Assembly (NCBI GenBank): GCA_021234155.1
Contig: JAJEKV010000059.1
Coordinates: 3,229,167 to 3,293,166, forward strand
Source: Isoetes taiwanensis
Lineage: Eukaryota > Streptophyta > Lycopodiopsida > Isoetales > Isoetaceae
Length of the DNA stretch: 64,000 bases
Direction: 5' to 3'
In this document: in pieces, positions 11,101 through 23,982 of the stretch
Numbering within the stretch: position 1 is the first letter of the stretch
Layout of the letters: every line of letters begins with the position of its first letter
Position numbers and translations under genes: made by a program
Notes under the pieces: generated by a model
What the model was told of the DNA's origin: nothing
The model's input: the letters and a program-made list of their open reading frames with translations, nothing else
The model's database searches: none

Positions 11101-14100
11101 TTGTCGTTCGGGCACCGGGAGGCTCGGAATGGCAAATCGACCCTGCCAAATCGTCCTGAATGGTGATATTACCCTAGGGAGCAAGTTACAAGGTGGTTTT
11201 GCAAAAGAAAGAAACAACAAGATCCCCCAGATCCACATCCTAGGCCAATTGACTACGAGTGTGATGGAAGTGAGCTACTTTGGCTTCTTGGAGGTCGGGT
11301 GGTCTTACGGCCACGGAACTTGGTCCCCGTGGCAACGCCGAAGTTCCGAGTCCATTGGCAGAGTCAAATCGCGATTCGGAGAGGGAGGTCGCCTCGTCCG
11401 CCCCGTGGCCTTGGGGAGAGGAAATTCGGGGCAAGCAGCTTAGGGGGATTTTAGGGTCCGTGCTCTGGCGTCAACACCCCCACTCCACGTCAAGTCACGG
11501 CGCAAGGTCCCGCCGAACCTGACAAGGAGAGGGCCTCCAAAACGTAAACCCTGTGGGTTGCCAGGTTCTAGAAGGGTTTGCGTTTTGGGGGCCGAGACTT
11601 GGTCTGTTGCACTTGGGACCTGGCCGAGAAGCTGCAACGAGAATACGGAGCAAGGGGAACTGACGGAGCGGAGTTTGGGCCTGTCCTCCTCCCGATGTGG
11701 CAAGTAGAAGTCGGGGGCTTTGCTGGGCAAGACAATCATAAATTAAGCAATTAATGCATTGTACGAAAATAAATTCTGATTTTTGCCACCGGAATCCTAA
11801 TCCATTTCCAAAGACACAGCCCAATTTTCAAATTTTTGGAGAAGGTCTAGGTCAAAGGGTTAGCATTAGAATCGGTCGGGGCAGCCCGCTCTGGAGCAAC
11901 CGAAATGGGCACCCTTCCCCAAGTCAAACGAGGCCAGGACCTTGCAGGGGATCCCTCACAAGAGGGGAGAGTCCCGGACCCCAAGAGGCGGGATCCAAAA
12001 AGTTCCCCAGAGGCAGCCCCTTCCCGGCGGCGGGCTCCCGGGTCGCACGCTAATGACCACCCTCCCGGAGCCCGGTTCCCCTATCCGCCCGTTGGATCCT
12101 CCGCTCAGGGGCCCCTCTTCGGGAAGGCCCAAAAGATTCCAGATCGGTCCCGAGAACTTGTCAAACCGCGGGGCGCCCCGAGGTCGGCCTTGTAGAAACC
12201 GCAGTGTCTTGTCGTTCGGGCACTGGGGAGGCTCCGGAATGGCAAATCGACCCTGCCAAATCGTCTGGAATGGCGAAATTACCCTAGGGAGCAAGTTACA
12301 AGGTCGGTTTTGCAAAAGAAAGAAACACTCACGCCCTCCACGACAGTATCCCGCATCCACATCCTAGGCCAATTGACTACGAGTGTGATGGAAGTGAGCT
12401 ACTTTGGCGCTTCTTGGAGGTCGGGTGGTCTTCTGCCCACGGAACTTGGTCCCCTGTGGCAACGCCGACGCTCGAGTCCATTGGCAGAGTCAAATCGCGA
12501 TTCCGGAGAGGGGAGGTCGCCCGTCCGTCCCCAGGGCCTTGGGGAGAGGAAATTCGGGGCAAGCAGCTTCCGGGGGGATTTTAGGGTCCGTGCTCTGGCG
12601 TCAACACCCCCACTCCACGTCAAGTCACGGCGCAAGGTCCCGCCCGAATCTGACAAGGAGAGGGCCTCCAAAACGTAAACCCTGTGGGTTGCCAGGTTCT
12701 AGAAGGGTTTGCGTTTTGGGGGCCGAGACTTGGTCTGTTGCACTTGGGACCTAACCGAGAAGCTGCAGCCGAGAATACGGAGCAAGGGGAACTGACGGAG
12801 CAGAGTTTGGGCCTGTCCTCCTCCCGATGTGGCAAGTAGAAGTCGGGGGGCGCTTTTGCAGTGGCAAGACAATCATAAATTCGCAATTAATGCATTGTAC
12901 GAAAATAAATTCTGATTTTTTGCCAGTTGGAATCCTAATCCATTTCCAGCACACAGCCCAATTTTCGAAATTTTCGGAGAAGGTCTAGGTCAAAGGGTTA
13001 GCATTAGAACGGTCGGGGCAGCCCGTTGCAGGGCAACCGAGCTGGCACCCTTCCCCAAGTCAAACGAGGCCAGGACCTTGCAGGGATCCCTCACAAGAGG
13101 GGAGAGTCCGGACCCCAAGAGGCGGGATCCAAAAAGTTCCCCGAGGCAGCCCTTCTGGCGGCGCCCCCCGGGGCTGACGCTTAATGACCACCCTCCCGGC
13201 CCGGTTCCCCTATCCGTATCGCTGGATCCTCCGTTCGGGGCCCCTCTTCGGAAGGCCCAAAAGATTCCAGATCGGGTCCGAGAACTTGTCAAACACGCTA
13301 GCGCGCCCAGGTCGGCCTTGTGAAAACGCAAATGTCTTGTCGTCGTCGGGCACCGGGGAGGCTCGAATGGCAAATCGACCCCTCGCCAAATCGTCCGGAA
13401 TGGTGATATTACCCTAGGGAGCAAGTTACAAGGTCGGTTTTGCAAAAGAAAGAAACAATAAGATCCCGCATCCACATCCTAGGCCAATTGACTACGAGTG
13501 GGATGGAAGTGAGCTACTTTGGCGCTTCTTGGAGGTCGGGTGGTCTTCTGCCACTAACTTGGTCCCCGTGGCAATGTCGACGCTTCGAGTCCATTGGCGA
13601 GAAATCAAATCGCGATTCGGAGAGGGGAGGTCGCCTCGGCCCGGCCCCTTTCTGGGCCTTGGGGAGAGGAAATTCGGGGCAAGCAGCTTTTGGGATTTTA
13701 GGGTCCGTGCTCAAGGCCAACACCCCCACTCCACGCCAAGTCACGCGCGCCAGGTCCCGCCTCGAATCGACAAGGAGAGGGCCTCCAAAACGTAAACCCC
13801 GTGGGTTGCCGTGTTCTAGAAGGGTTTGGCGCTTTGGGGGCGAGACTTGGTCTGCTGCACTTGGGACCGGGCCGAAGAAGCTGCAGCCGAATACGGAGCA
13901 AGGGGAACCGACGGAGGGAGTTTGGGCCTGTCCTCCTCCCGATGTGGCAAGTAGAAGTCTGGGGCGCTTTGCAAAGGCAAGACATTCATAAATTCGCAAT
14001 TAATGCATTGTACGAAAATAAATTCTGATTTTTGCCAGCTGGAATCCTAATCCATTTCTAGCACACAGCCCAATTTTCAAATTTTCTGAGAAGGTCTAGG

Positions 14101-17100
14101 TCAAAGGGTTAGCATTAGAACGGGCCGGGGGCAGCCCGCTGGGCAACCGAAATGGCACCCTTCCCCAAGTCAAACGAGGCCAGGGACCTTGCAGGGGATC
14201 CCTCACAAGAGGGAGAGTCCCACCCCAAGAGGCGGGATCCAAAAAAAGTTCCCCGAGGCAGCCCTTCCTGGGGGCCGCTCCCCCCGGGAGCTGCGACGCT
14301 AATGACCACCCTCCCGCAGCCCGGTTCCCCTATCCGACCGCTGGATCCTCCGCTCAGGCCCCTCTTCGAAGGCCCAAAAGATTCCAGATCGGTCCGGAGA
14401 ACTTGTCAAACCAAGGGCGCCCCGAGGTCGGCCTTTGTAGAAACCGCGATGTCTTGTCGTTCGGGCATCGGGAGGCTCCTAATGGAATGGCAAATCGACC
14501 TGCCAAATCGTTGAATGGCGAAATTACCCTAGGGAGCAAGTTACAAGGTCGGTTTTGCAAAAGAAAGAAACACTCACGCCCTCCACGACAGTATCCCGCA
14601 TCCACATCCTAGGCCAATTGACTACGAGTGTGATGGAAGTGAGTTACTTTGGCGCTTCTTGGAGGTCGGGTGGTCTTCTGGCCACGGAACTTGGTCCCCA
14701 GGGCAATGTCGACATTCTGAGTCCATTGGCAGAGTCAAATCGCGATTCCGGAGAGGGGAGGTCGCCTCCCCGTCCCGGGCCCTGTGGCCTTGGGGGAGAG
14801 GAAATTCGGGGCAAGCAGCTTCCGGGGGGATTTTAGGGTCCGTGCTCTGGCGTCAACACCCCCACTCCATGTCAAGTCACGGCGCAAGGTCCCGCCCGAA
14901 TCTGACAAGGAGAGGGCCTCCAAAACGTAAACCCTGTGGGTTGCCAGGTTCTAGAAGGGTTTGCGTTTTGGGGGCCGAGACTTGGTCTGTTGCACTTGGG
15001 ACCTGGCCGAGAAGCTGCAGCCGAGAATACGGAGCAAGGGGAACTGACGGAGCGGAGTTTGGGCCTGTCCTCCTCCCGATGTGGCAAGTAGAAGTCGGGG
15101 GGCGCTTTTGCAGTGGCAAGACATTCATAAATTCGCAATTAATGCATTGTACGAAAATAAATTCTGATTTTTTGCCAGCTGGAATCCTAATCCATTTCCA
15201 GCACACAGCCCAATTTTTGAAATTTTCGGAGAAGGTCTAGGTCAAAGGGTTAGCATTAGAACGGTCGGGGCAGCCCGTTGCAGGGCAACCGAGCTGGCAC
15301 CCTTCCCCAAGTCAAACGAGGCCAGGACCTTGCAGGGATCCCTCACAAGAGGGGAGAGTCCGGACCCCAAGAGGCGGGATCCAAAAAAGTTCCCGAGGCA
15401 GCCCTTCTTCCAGCTCCCCTGGGTCGACGCTAATGACCACCCTCCCGAGCCCTGGTTCCCCTATCCCACCGTTGATCCTCCGCTCGGGGGCCCCTCTTCG
15501 AAGGCCCAAAAGATTCCAGATCGGTCCGGAGAACTTGTCAAAACCGCAGGGCCCCCGAGGTCGGCCTTGTAGAAACCGGGATAGATCTTGTCGCTCGCAC
15601 CGGGAGGCTCCGGAATGGCAAATCGACCCTGCCAAATCGTCCGGAATGGCGAAATTACCCTAGGGAGCAAGTTACAAGGTCGGTTTTGCAAAAGAAAGAA
15701 ACACTCACGCCCTCCACGACAGTATCCCGCATCCACATCCTAGGCCAATTGACTACGAGTGTGATGGAAGTGAGCTACTTTGGGCGCTTCTTGGAGGTCG
15801 GGTGGTCTTCGCCACGGGAAGTTGGTCCCCAGGGCAACGCCGACGCGTTAGTCCATTGGCAGAGTCAAATCGCGATTCCGGAGAGGGAGGTCGCCTCCGG
15901 CCCCTGGCCCCTTGGGGAGGGAAATTGGGGGCAAGCGGCTTCCGGGGATTTTAGGTCCGTGCTCAGCATCAACACCCCCACTCCACGTCAAGTCACTCGC
16001 GAAGGTCCCGCCTCAACCGACAAGGAGAGGGCATCCAAAACGTAAACCCCGTGGGTTGCCGTGTTCTAGAAGGGTTTGCGTTTTGGGGGCGAGACTTTGG
16101 TCTGCATTGCACTTGGGACTCGGCCGAGAAGCCGCAGCCGAGAATAATGGAGCAAGGGGAACTGACGGAGCGGAGTTTGGGCCTGTCCTCCTCCCGATGT
16201 GGCAAGTAGAATTCTGGGGGCTTTTGCAAACAAGCAAGACATTCATAAATTCAAGAATTAATGCATTGTACGAAAATAAATTCTGATTTTTGCCACCGAA
16301 TCCTAATCCATTTCCAAAGACAATACAGCCCAATTTTCAAATTTTTGAGGTCTAGGTCAAAGGGTTAGCGAGGCCAGGACCTTTGTCAAACGAGGCCGAC
16401 CTTGGATCCCTCACAAGATGGGAGAGTCCGGACCCCAAGAGGCGGGATCCAAAAAGTTCCCGAGGCAGCCCCTTCCCGGCGCTCCCCTGGGTCCGCGACG
16501 CTTAATGACCACCCTCCCGGAGCCCTGTTCCCCTATCCGACCGCTGGATCCTCCGCTCGGGGCCCCTCTTCGAAGGCCCAAAAGATTCCAGACGGCCCGG
16601 GAGAACTTGTCAAACCGCAAGGCCCCGGAGGTCGGCCTTGTAGAAACCGGCAGTGTCTTGTCGTTCGGCATCGGGAGGCTCCGGAATGGCAAATCGACCC
16701 CCGCCAAATCGTCTGGAATGGCGAAATTACCCTAGGGAGCAAGTTACAAGGTCGGTTTTGCAAAAGAAAGAAAACACTCACGCCCTCCACGACAAGATCC
16801 CGCATCCACATCCTAGGCCAATTGACTACGAAAGTGTGATGGAAGTGAGCTACTTTGGCGCTTCTTGGAGGTCGGGTGGTCTTCGCCACGGAACTTGGTC
16901 CCCGTGGCAACGCCGACGCTCTCCGAGTCCATTGGCGAGGCAAATCGCGATTCCCGAGAGGGAGGTCGCCCGGCCCGCCCCCGTGGCCTTGGGAGAGGAA
17001 ATTCGGGGCAAGCAGCTTAGGGGGATTTTAGGGTCCGTGCTCCTCGGCCAACACCCCCACTCCACGCCAAGTCACGGGCAAGGTCCCACCCGAACCGACA

Positions 17101-20100
17101 AGGAGAGGGCCTCCAAAACGTAAAACCCCGTGGGTTGCCGTGTTCTAGAAGGGTTTGCGTTTTGGGGCCGAGACTTGGTCTGCTGCACTTGGGACCCGGC
17201 CGAAGCCGCAAATGAAATACAGAGCAAGGGGAACCGGCGGAGCAGAGTTTGGGCCTGTCCTCCTCCGATGTGGCAAGTAGAAGTCGGGGGCTTTTGCAAG
17301 TGGCAAGACAATCATAAATTCGCAATTAATGCATTGTACGAAAATAAATTCTAATTTTTTGCCAGCTGGAATCCTAATCCATTTCCAGCACACAGCCCAA
17401 TTTTCGAAATTTTCGGAGAAGGTCTAGGTCAAAGGGTTAGTATTAGAACGGTCGGGGCAGCCCGTTGTAGGGCAACCGAGCTGGCACCCTTCCCCAAGTC
17501 AAACGAGGCCAGGACCTTGCAGGGATCCCTCACAAGAGGGGAGAGTCCGGACCCCAAGAGGCGGGATCCAAAAAGTTCCCCGAGGCAGCCCTTTCCAGCA
17601 GCCCCCTGGGGTCGACGCTAATGACCACCCTCCCGAGCCCTGGTTCCCCTATCCGACCGTTGGATCCTCCGTTCAGGGGCCCCTCTTCAGGAAGGCCCAA
17701 AAGATTCCAGATCGGTCTGGGAGAACTTGTCAAACCGCGGGGCGTCCTGAGGTCGGCCTTGTAGAAACCGCAGTGTCTTGTCGTTCGGGCACCGGGGAGG
17801 CTCCGGAATGGCAAATCGACCCTGCCAAATCGTCCGGAATGGCGAAATTACCCTAGGGAGCAAGTTACAAGGTCGGTTTTGCAAAAGAAAGAAACACTCA
17901 CGCCCTCCACGACAGTATCCCGCATCCACATCCTAGGCCAATTGACTACGAGTGTGATGGAAGTGAGCTACTTTGGCGCTTCTTGGAGGTCGGGTGGTCT
18001 TCTGGCCACGGAACTTGGTCCCCAGGGCAACGTCGACGTTCTGAGTCCATTGGCAGAGTCAAATCGCGATTCCGGAGAGGGGAGGTCGCCCGTCCGTCCC
18101 CAGGGCCTTGGGGAGAGGAAATTCGGGGCAAGCAGCTTCCGGGGGGATTTTAGGGTCCGTGCTCTGGCGTCAACACCCCCACTCCACGTCAAGTCACGGC
18201 GCAAGGTCCCGCCCGAATCTGACAAGGAGAGGGCCTCCAAAACGTAAACCCTGTGGGTTGCCAGGTTCTAGAAGGGTTTGCGTTTTGGGGGCCGAGACTT
18301 GGTCTGTTGCACTTGGGACCCGGCCGAAGCCGCAGCCGAAATACGGAGCAAGGGGAACTGACGGAGCAGAGTTTGGGCCTGTCCTCCTCCCGATGTGGCA
18401 AGTAGAAGTCGGGGGGCGCTTTTGCAGTGGCAAGACAATCATAAATTCGCAATTAATGCATTGTACGAAAATAAATTCTGATTTTTTGCCAGCTGGAATC
18501 CTAATCCATTTCCAGCACACAGCCCAATTTTCGAAATTTTCGGAGAAGGTCTAGGTCAAAGGGTTAGCATTAGAACGGTCGGGGCAGCCCAACCGAGCTG
18601 GCACCCTTCCCCAAGTCAAACGAGGCCAGGACCTTGCAGGGATCCCTCACAAGAGGGGAGAGTCCGGACCCCAAGAGGCGGGATCCAAAAAAGTTCCCGA
18701 GGCAGCCCTTCCTGGCAGCGCTCCCCCGGGGGGCTGCACGCTAATGACCACCCTCCCGGAGCCCGGTTCCCCTATCCGGCCGTTGGATCCTCCGTTCAGG
18801 GGCCCCTCTTCGGGAAGGCCCAAAAGATTCCAGATCGGTCCGGGAGAACTTGTCAAACCGCGGGGCGTCCTGAGGTCGGCCTTGTGAAAACCGCAGTGTC
18901 TTGTCGTTCGGGCACCAGGGAGGCTCCGGAATGGCAAATCGACCCTGCCAAATCGTCCGGAATGGTGATATTACCCTAGGGAGCAAGTTACAAGGTCGGT
19001 TTTGCAAAAGAAAGAAACAACAGTATCCCGCATCCACATCCTAGGCCAATTGACTACGAGTGTGATGGAAGTGAGCTACTTTGGCGCTTCTTGGAGGTCG
19101 GGTGGTCTTCTGGCCACGGAACTTGGTCCCCAGGGCAACGTCGACGTTCTGAGTCCATTGGCAGAGTCAAATCGCGATTCCGGAGAGGGGAGGTCGCCCG
19201 TCCGTCCCCAGGGCCTTGGGGAGAGGAAATTCGGGCAAGCAAGCTTCCGGGGATTTTAGGGTCCGCTTTCAAGTCCAACACCCCCACTCCACGCCAAGTC
19301 ACGGCGCGCCAAGGTCCCGCCCCGAATCGACAAGGAGAGGGCCTCCAAAACGAAACCCCGTGGGTTGCCGTGTTCTAGAAGGGTTTGCGTTTGGGGCCGA
19401 GACTTGGTCTGTTGCACTTGGGACCCGGGCCGAGAAGCCGCAGCCCGAGAATACGGAGCAAGGGGAACCGACGGAGCGGAGTTTGGGCCTGTCCTCCTCC
19501 CGATGTGGCAAGTAGAAGTCGGGGCTTTTGCGAAGGGCAAGACATTCATAAATTCGCAATTAATGCATTGTAATAAAAAATAAATTCTGATTTTTGCCAC
19601 CGGAATCCTAATCCATTTTCAGCACACATGCCCAATTTTCAAATTTTCTGGAGAAGGTCTAGGTCAAAGGGTTAGCATTAGAATGGTCGGGGCAGCCCGC
19701 TGTGGGGCAACCGAAATGGCACCCTTCCCCAAGTCAAACGAGGCCGGGACCTTGCGGGGATCCCTCACAAGAGGGGAGAGTCCTGGACCCCAAGAGGCGG
19801 GATCCAAAAAAAAGTTCCCAGGCAGCCCTTCCCTCGGCAGCTCCCCTGGGCTGCACACTAATGACCACCCTCCCGGAGCCCGTTCCCCTATCCCACCGCT
19901 TGGATCCTCCGCTCGGGGGCCCCTCTTCGAAGGCCCAAAAGATTCCAGATCGGTCCGGAGAACTTGTCAAACCAGCGGGCGCCCCGAGGTCGGCCTTGTG
20001 AAAACCGCAGTGTCTTGTCGTTCGGGCACCGTGGAGGTTCTCGAATGGCAAATCGACCCGCCAAATCGTCCTAATGGTGATATTACCCTAGGGAGCAAGT

Positions 20101-22800
20101 TACAAGGTCGGTTTTGCAAAAGAAAGAAACAACAAGATCCCGCATCCACATCCTAGGCCAATTGACTACGAGTGTGATGGAAGTGAGCTACTTTGGCGCT
20201 TCTTGAGGTCGGGTGGTCTTCTCCACACGGAACTTGGTCCCCGTGGCACGCCGAAGTTCTCGAGTCCATTGGCGAGTCAAATCGCGATTCCGGAGAGGGA
20301 GGTCGCCCGTCCGGCCCCTGTGGCCTTGGGGAGAGGAAATTCGGGGCAGCAGCTTCCGGGGATTTTAGGGTCCGTGCTCAAGGCCAACACCCCCACTCCA
20401 CGCCAAGTCACGCGAGCCAAGGTCCCGCCCGACCGACAAGGAGAGGGCCTCCAAAACGTAAACCCCGTGGGTTGCCGTGTTCTAGAAGGGTTTGCGTTTG
20501 GGGGCGAGACTTGGTCTCAAGCACTTGGGACCTGGCCGAAAGCCGCAGCCGAAATACGGAGCAAGGGGAACCGACGAGCGGAGTTTGGGCCTGTCCTCCT
20601 CCGATGTGGCAAGTAGAAGTCGGGGGCTTTTTTGCGCTGGCAAGACAATCATAAATTCGCAATTAATGCATTGTACGAAAATAAATTCTGATTTTTTGCC
20701 AGCTGGAATCCTAATCCATTTTCAGCACACAGCCCAATTTTTCAAATTTTCTGAGAAGGTCTAGGTCAAAGGGTTAGCATTAGAATGGTCGGGGCAGCCC
20801 GCTGCGGCAAACCGAAATGGCACCCTTCCCCAAGTCAAACGAGGCCAGGACCTTGCAGGATCCCTCACAAGAGGGGAGAGTCCGGACCCCAAGAGGCGGA
20901 TCCAAAAAGTTCCCGAGGCAGCCCCCCCGGCGCTCCCCCCGGGTCGCGACGCTAATGACCACCCTCCCGGGCCGCCCTTCCCCTATCCGGCCGCTGATCC
21001 TCCATTCAGGGGCCCCTCTTCAGGAAGGCCCAAAAGATTCCAGATCGGTCTCAGGAGAACTTGTCAAACCGCGGGCGCCCCGGAGGTCGGCCTTGTAGAA
21101 ACCGCAGCAGTGTCTTGTCGCTCACCGGGAGGCTCCGAATGGCAAATCGACCCGCAAATCGCTCGAATGGCGAAATTACCCTAGGGAGCAAGTTACAAGG
21201 TCGGTTTTGCAAAATAAAGAAACACTCACGCCCTCCACGACAAGATCCCGCATCCACATCCTAGGCCAATTGACTACGAGTGTGATGGAAGTGAGCTACT
21301 TTGGCGCTTCTTGGAGGTCGGGTGGTCTTCCTCCACGGGAAGTTGGTCCCCGTGGCAACGCCGACGCTCGAGTCCATTGGCGTAGTCAAATCGCGATTCC
21401 CGAGAGGGAGGTCGCCTGTCCGGGCCCCGTGGTCTTGGGGAGAGGAAATTCGGGCAAGCAGCCTTCCGGGGTTTTAGGGTCCGCTGGGCTCAAGGCCAAC
21501 ACCCCCACTCCACGCCAAGTCACTGCCGCAAGGTCCCGCCCGACCGACAAGGAGAGGGCCTCCAAAACGTAAACCCCGTGGGTTGCCGTGTTCTAGAAGG
21601 GTTTGGCGCTTTTGGGGCCGAGACTTGGTCCAAGCTGCACTTGGGACCTGGGCCGAAAAGCCGCAGCGAGAATACGGATACGCAAAGGGGAACTGACGGA
21701 GCGGAGTTTGGGCCTGTCCTCCTCCCGATGTGGCAAGTAGAAGTCGGGGCGCTTTTGCAAAGGGCAAGACATTCATAAATTCGCAATTAATGCATTGTAC
21801 GAAAATAAATTTGATTTTTGCCAGCCGGAATCCTAATCCATTTCCAAAGACACGTAGCCCAATTTTCGAAATTTTCGAGAAGGTCTAGGTCAAAGGGTTA
21901 GCATTAGAACGGTCCGGGGCAGCCCGCTGCGGCAACCGAGCTGGCACCCTTCCCCAAGTCAAACGAGGCCGACCTTGCGGGGATCCCTCACAAGAGGGGA
22001 GAGTCCCGGACCCCAAGAGGCGGGATCCAAAAAGTTCCCGAGGCAGCCCTTCCCGGCGGCCGCTCCCCGGGCCGCACGCTAATGACCACCCTCCCGGAGC
22101 CCGTTCCCCTATCCGACCGTTGGATCCTCCGCTCAGGGCCCCTCTTCGAAGGCCCAAAAGATTCCGTGATCGGTCCGAGAACTTGTCAAACCGCTGGCGC
22201 CCCGAGGTCGGCCTTGTAGAAACCGGGCAGTGTCTTGTCGTTCGGCACCGGAGGCTCGGAATGGCAAATCGACCCCACATAAATCGTCTGAATGGTGAAA
22301 TTACCCTAGGGAGCAAGTTACAAGGTCAGTTTTGCAAAAGAAAAACACTCACGCCCCACGACAAGATCCCGCATCCACATCCTAGGCCAATTGACTACGA
22401 GTGTGATGGAAGTGAGCTACTTTGGCTTCTTGAGGTCGGGTGGTCTTCCGCCACGAACTTGGTCCCCTGTGGCAACGCCGACGCTCGAGTCCATTGGCGT
22501 AGTCAAATTGCGATTCCGGAGAGGGGAGGTCGCCCGTCCGTCCCCAGGGCCTTGGGGAGAGGAAATTCGGGGCAAGCAGCTTTCGGGGGGATTTTAGGGT
22601 CCGTGCTCAAGGCGTCAACACCCCCACTCCACGCCAAGTCACGGCGCCAAGGTCCCGCCCGACCCGACAAGGAGAGGGCCTCCAAAACGTAAACCCCGTG
22701 GGTTGCCGTGTTCTAGAAGGGTTTGGCGCTTTTGGGGGCCGAGACTTGGTCTGTTGCACTTGGGACCTGGCCGAGAAGCTGCAGCCGAAAATACGGAGCA
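5158..22800. repeat. GC-rich tandem satellite array, ~1.12-kb unit, about 15.7 copies
   Basis: Head-to-tail copies. Using the CGAGGCC landmark as phase, units start at 5158, 6291, 7416, 8539, 9683, 10824, 11929, 13065, 14175, 15317, 16391, 17504, 18621, 19739, 20840 and 21964. The last is cut at about 22800. Unit lengths run from 1074 to 1144 bp. Each unit has a GC-rich part with G/C runs, an AT-rich block with AATTCGCAATTAATGCATTG, and the tail motif GGTCTAGGTCAAAGGGTTAG. All frames contain stops and no frame is conserved between copies, so the many short open frames look spurious. No rRNA, 5S, snRNA or transposase signature was recognised. Unit 10 (15317-16390) is shortest and has lost most of the segment between the tail motif and the next CGAGGCC. 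Confidence 0.93.
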
Positions 22801-23180
22801 AAAGCCGAGAGCTTTGTAGAAACCTTTGAGCAGAACAACCAAAAGCAGAAGATTGTAGAAGCCGGTGCCGAAAAGCCTAGAAGAAGCCAATACCAGATGA
22901 TTTCAGCCGAGAAGAAGCCAATAGCAGATGATTTGAGCCGAGAAGAAGCCCAAAACCTTTGAGCCGAGAAATCAAAAACCCCGGCCGAAAACCTTTGAGA
23001 AATCAAAAGCCCCGGCCGAAAACCTTTGTAGAGATAAAAAACCCTGAAGCCGAGAAACCACAGAGAAAAGCAGAAGATTGTAGAAGACAAAGCAGAAGAT
23101 TGTAGAAGCCGAAAAGCCACAGAGAAAAAGCCAGAAAAATGCCAGAGAAAAAGCCAGAAAGCCAGAAAAAATTACTTACC
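22801..23180. repeat. Purine-rich minisatellite derived from the satellite edge
   Basis: Directly after the truncated last unit, short motifs such as GCCGAGAAGAAGCC, AACCTTTGAG, CCCCGGCCGAAAACCTTTG and GCAGAAGATTGTAGAAG recur irregularly, grading into GCCAGAGAAAAAGCCAGAAA. The seed GCCGAGAAGC occurs in normal satellite units just before this breakpoint, which suggests local slippage expansion from the array end. No coding frame is supported. Confidence 0.7.
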
Positions 23181-23199
23181 GAAAGCTCGAAATGCTTTG

Positions 23200-23400
23200 G
23201 ATGAAAGCGCCGAGAAGCGCCGAAAATCAGAGAAGCACACCGTGATCAGAGAAGCGCCGAAAATCAGAGAAGCACACCGTGATTGTAAGCGCACCGAAAA
23301 TCAGAGATTGTAGAGAGAAATCGAAAGTTCGAAAGGGAGTGTAAAGTTCGAAAGATCGCATGCACCAAAAGTTCGAAAGGGAGTGTAAACTGAATGTAAT
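23200..23400. repeat. Short tandem repeats at the end of the purine-rich tract
   Basis: A ~40-bp unit containing GCGCCGAAAATCAGAGAAGC and ACACCGTGAT is repeated twice and partly a third time (about 23213-23310). It is followed by two copies of a ~45-bp unit containing AGTTCGAAAGGGAGTGTAAA (about 23325-23393). Confidence 0.65.
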
Positions 23401-23449
23401 AACTACTTTAAAAAATTTGTACCGCGCCATAATAACTGCCGCGAAAATT

Positions 23450-23920
23450 TATTACAAGGTTTAGAAGTTTTAAGTTCTAAAACTTAACTTTTAACCTTAA
23501 CTTTTAACCTTAATACTTTTAACCTAAACTTTTAAGCTTAGTACTTTTAACCTAAACTTTTAACCTTAACCTTAGTACTTCTAACCTTAACTTTTAAGTT
23601 TTAAGTTTTAAGTTTTAGAAGTTTTAAGTTTTAGAAGTTTAAAGGTTATATTTATTTAAGGTTAGAAGTTTTAACCTTAGAACTTCTAAAACTTAACTTT
23701 TAACCTTAATACTTTTAACCTAAACTTTTAACCTTAACCTTAGTACTTCTAACCTTAACTTTTAACCTATAATAACCTACCTTAAAACTTCTAACCTATA
23801 ATAACCTATAATTAACTTCTAACCTAAAAATTGCTAACCTATAATAACCTCAAAATTTTTTTCTAAGGTTACAACATTTAAGGTTATTATAGGTTAATAT
23901 ATTATAGGTTAACTCATGCT
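23450..23920. repeat. TTAA-rich low-complexity tract
   Basis: Irregular reiterations of CTTAACTTTTAACC, TTAAGTTTTAAG and CTAACCTATAATAACC on both strands. These are not plant telomere repeats, which are CCCTAAA. Nothing coding is seen. Confidence 0.75.
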
Positions 23921-23982
23921 AGGGAGATGTTATTTGGATATGCTAACTTACTATATGTTTTTATGCATTTTAGGTCAATGGC

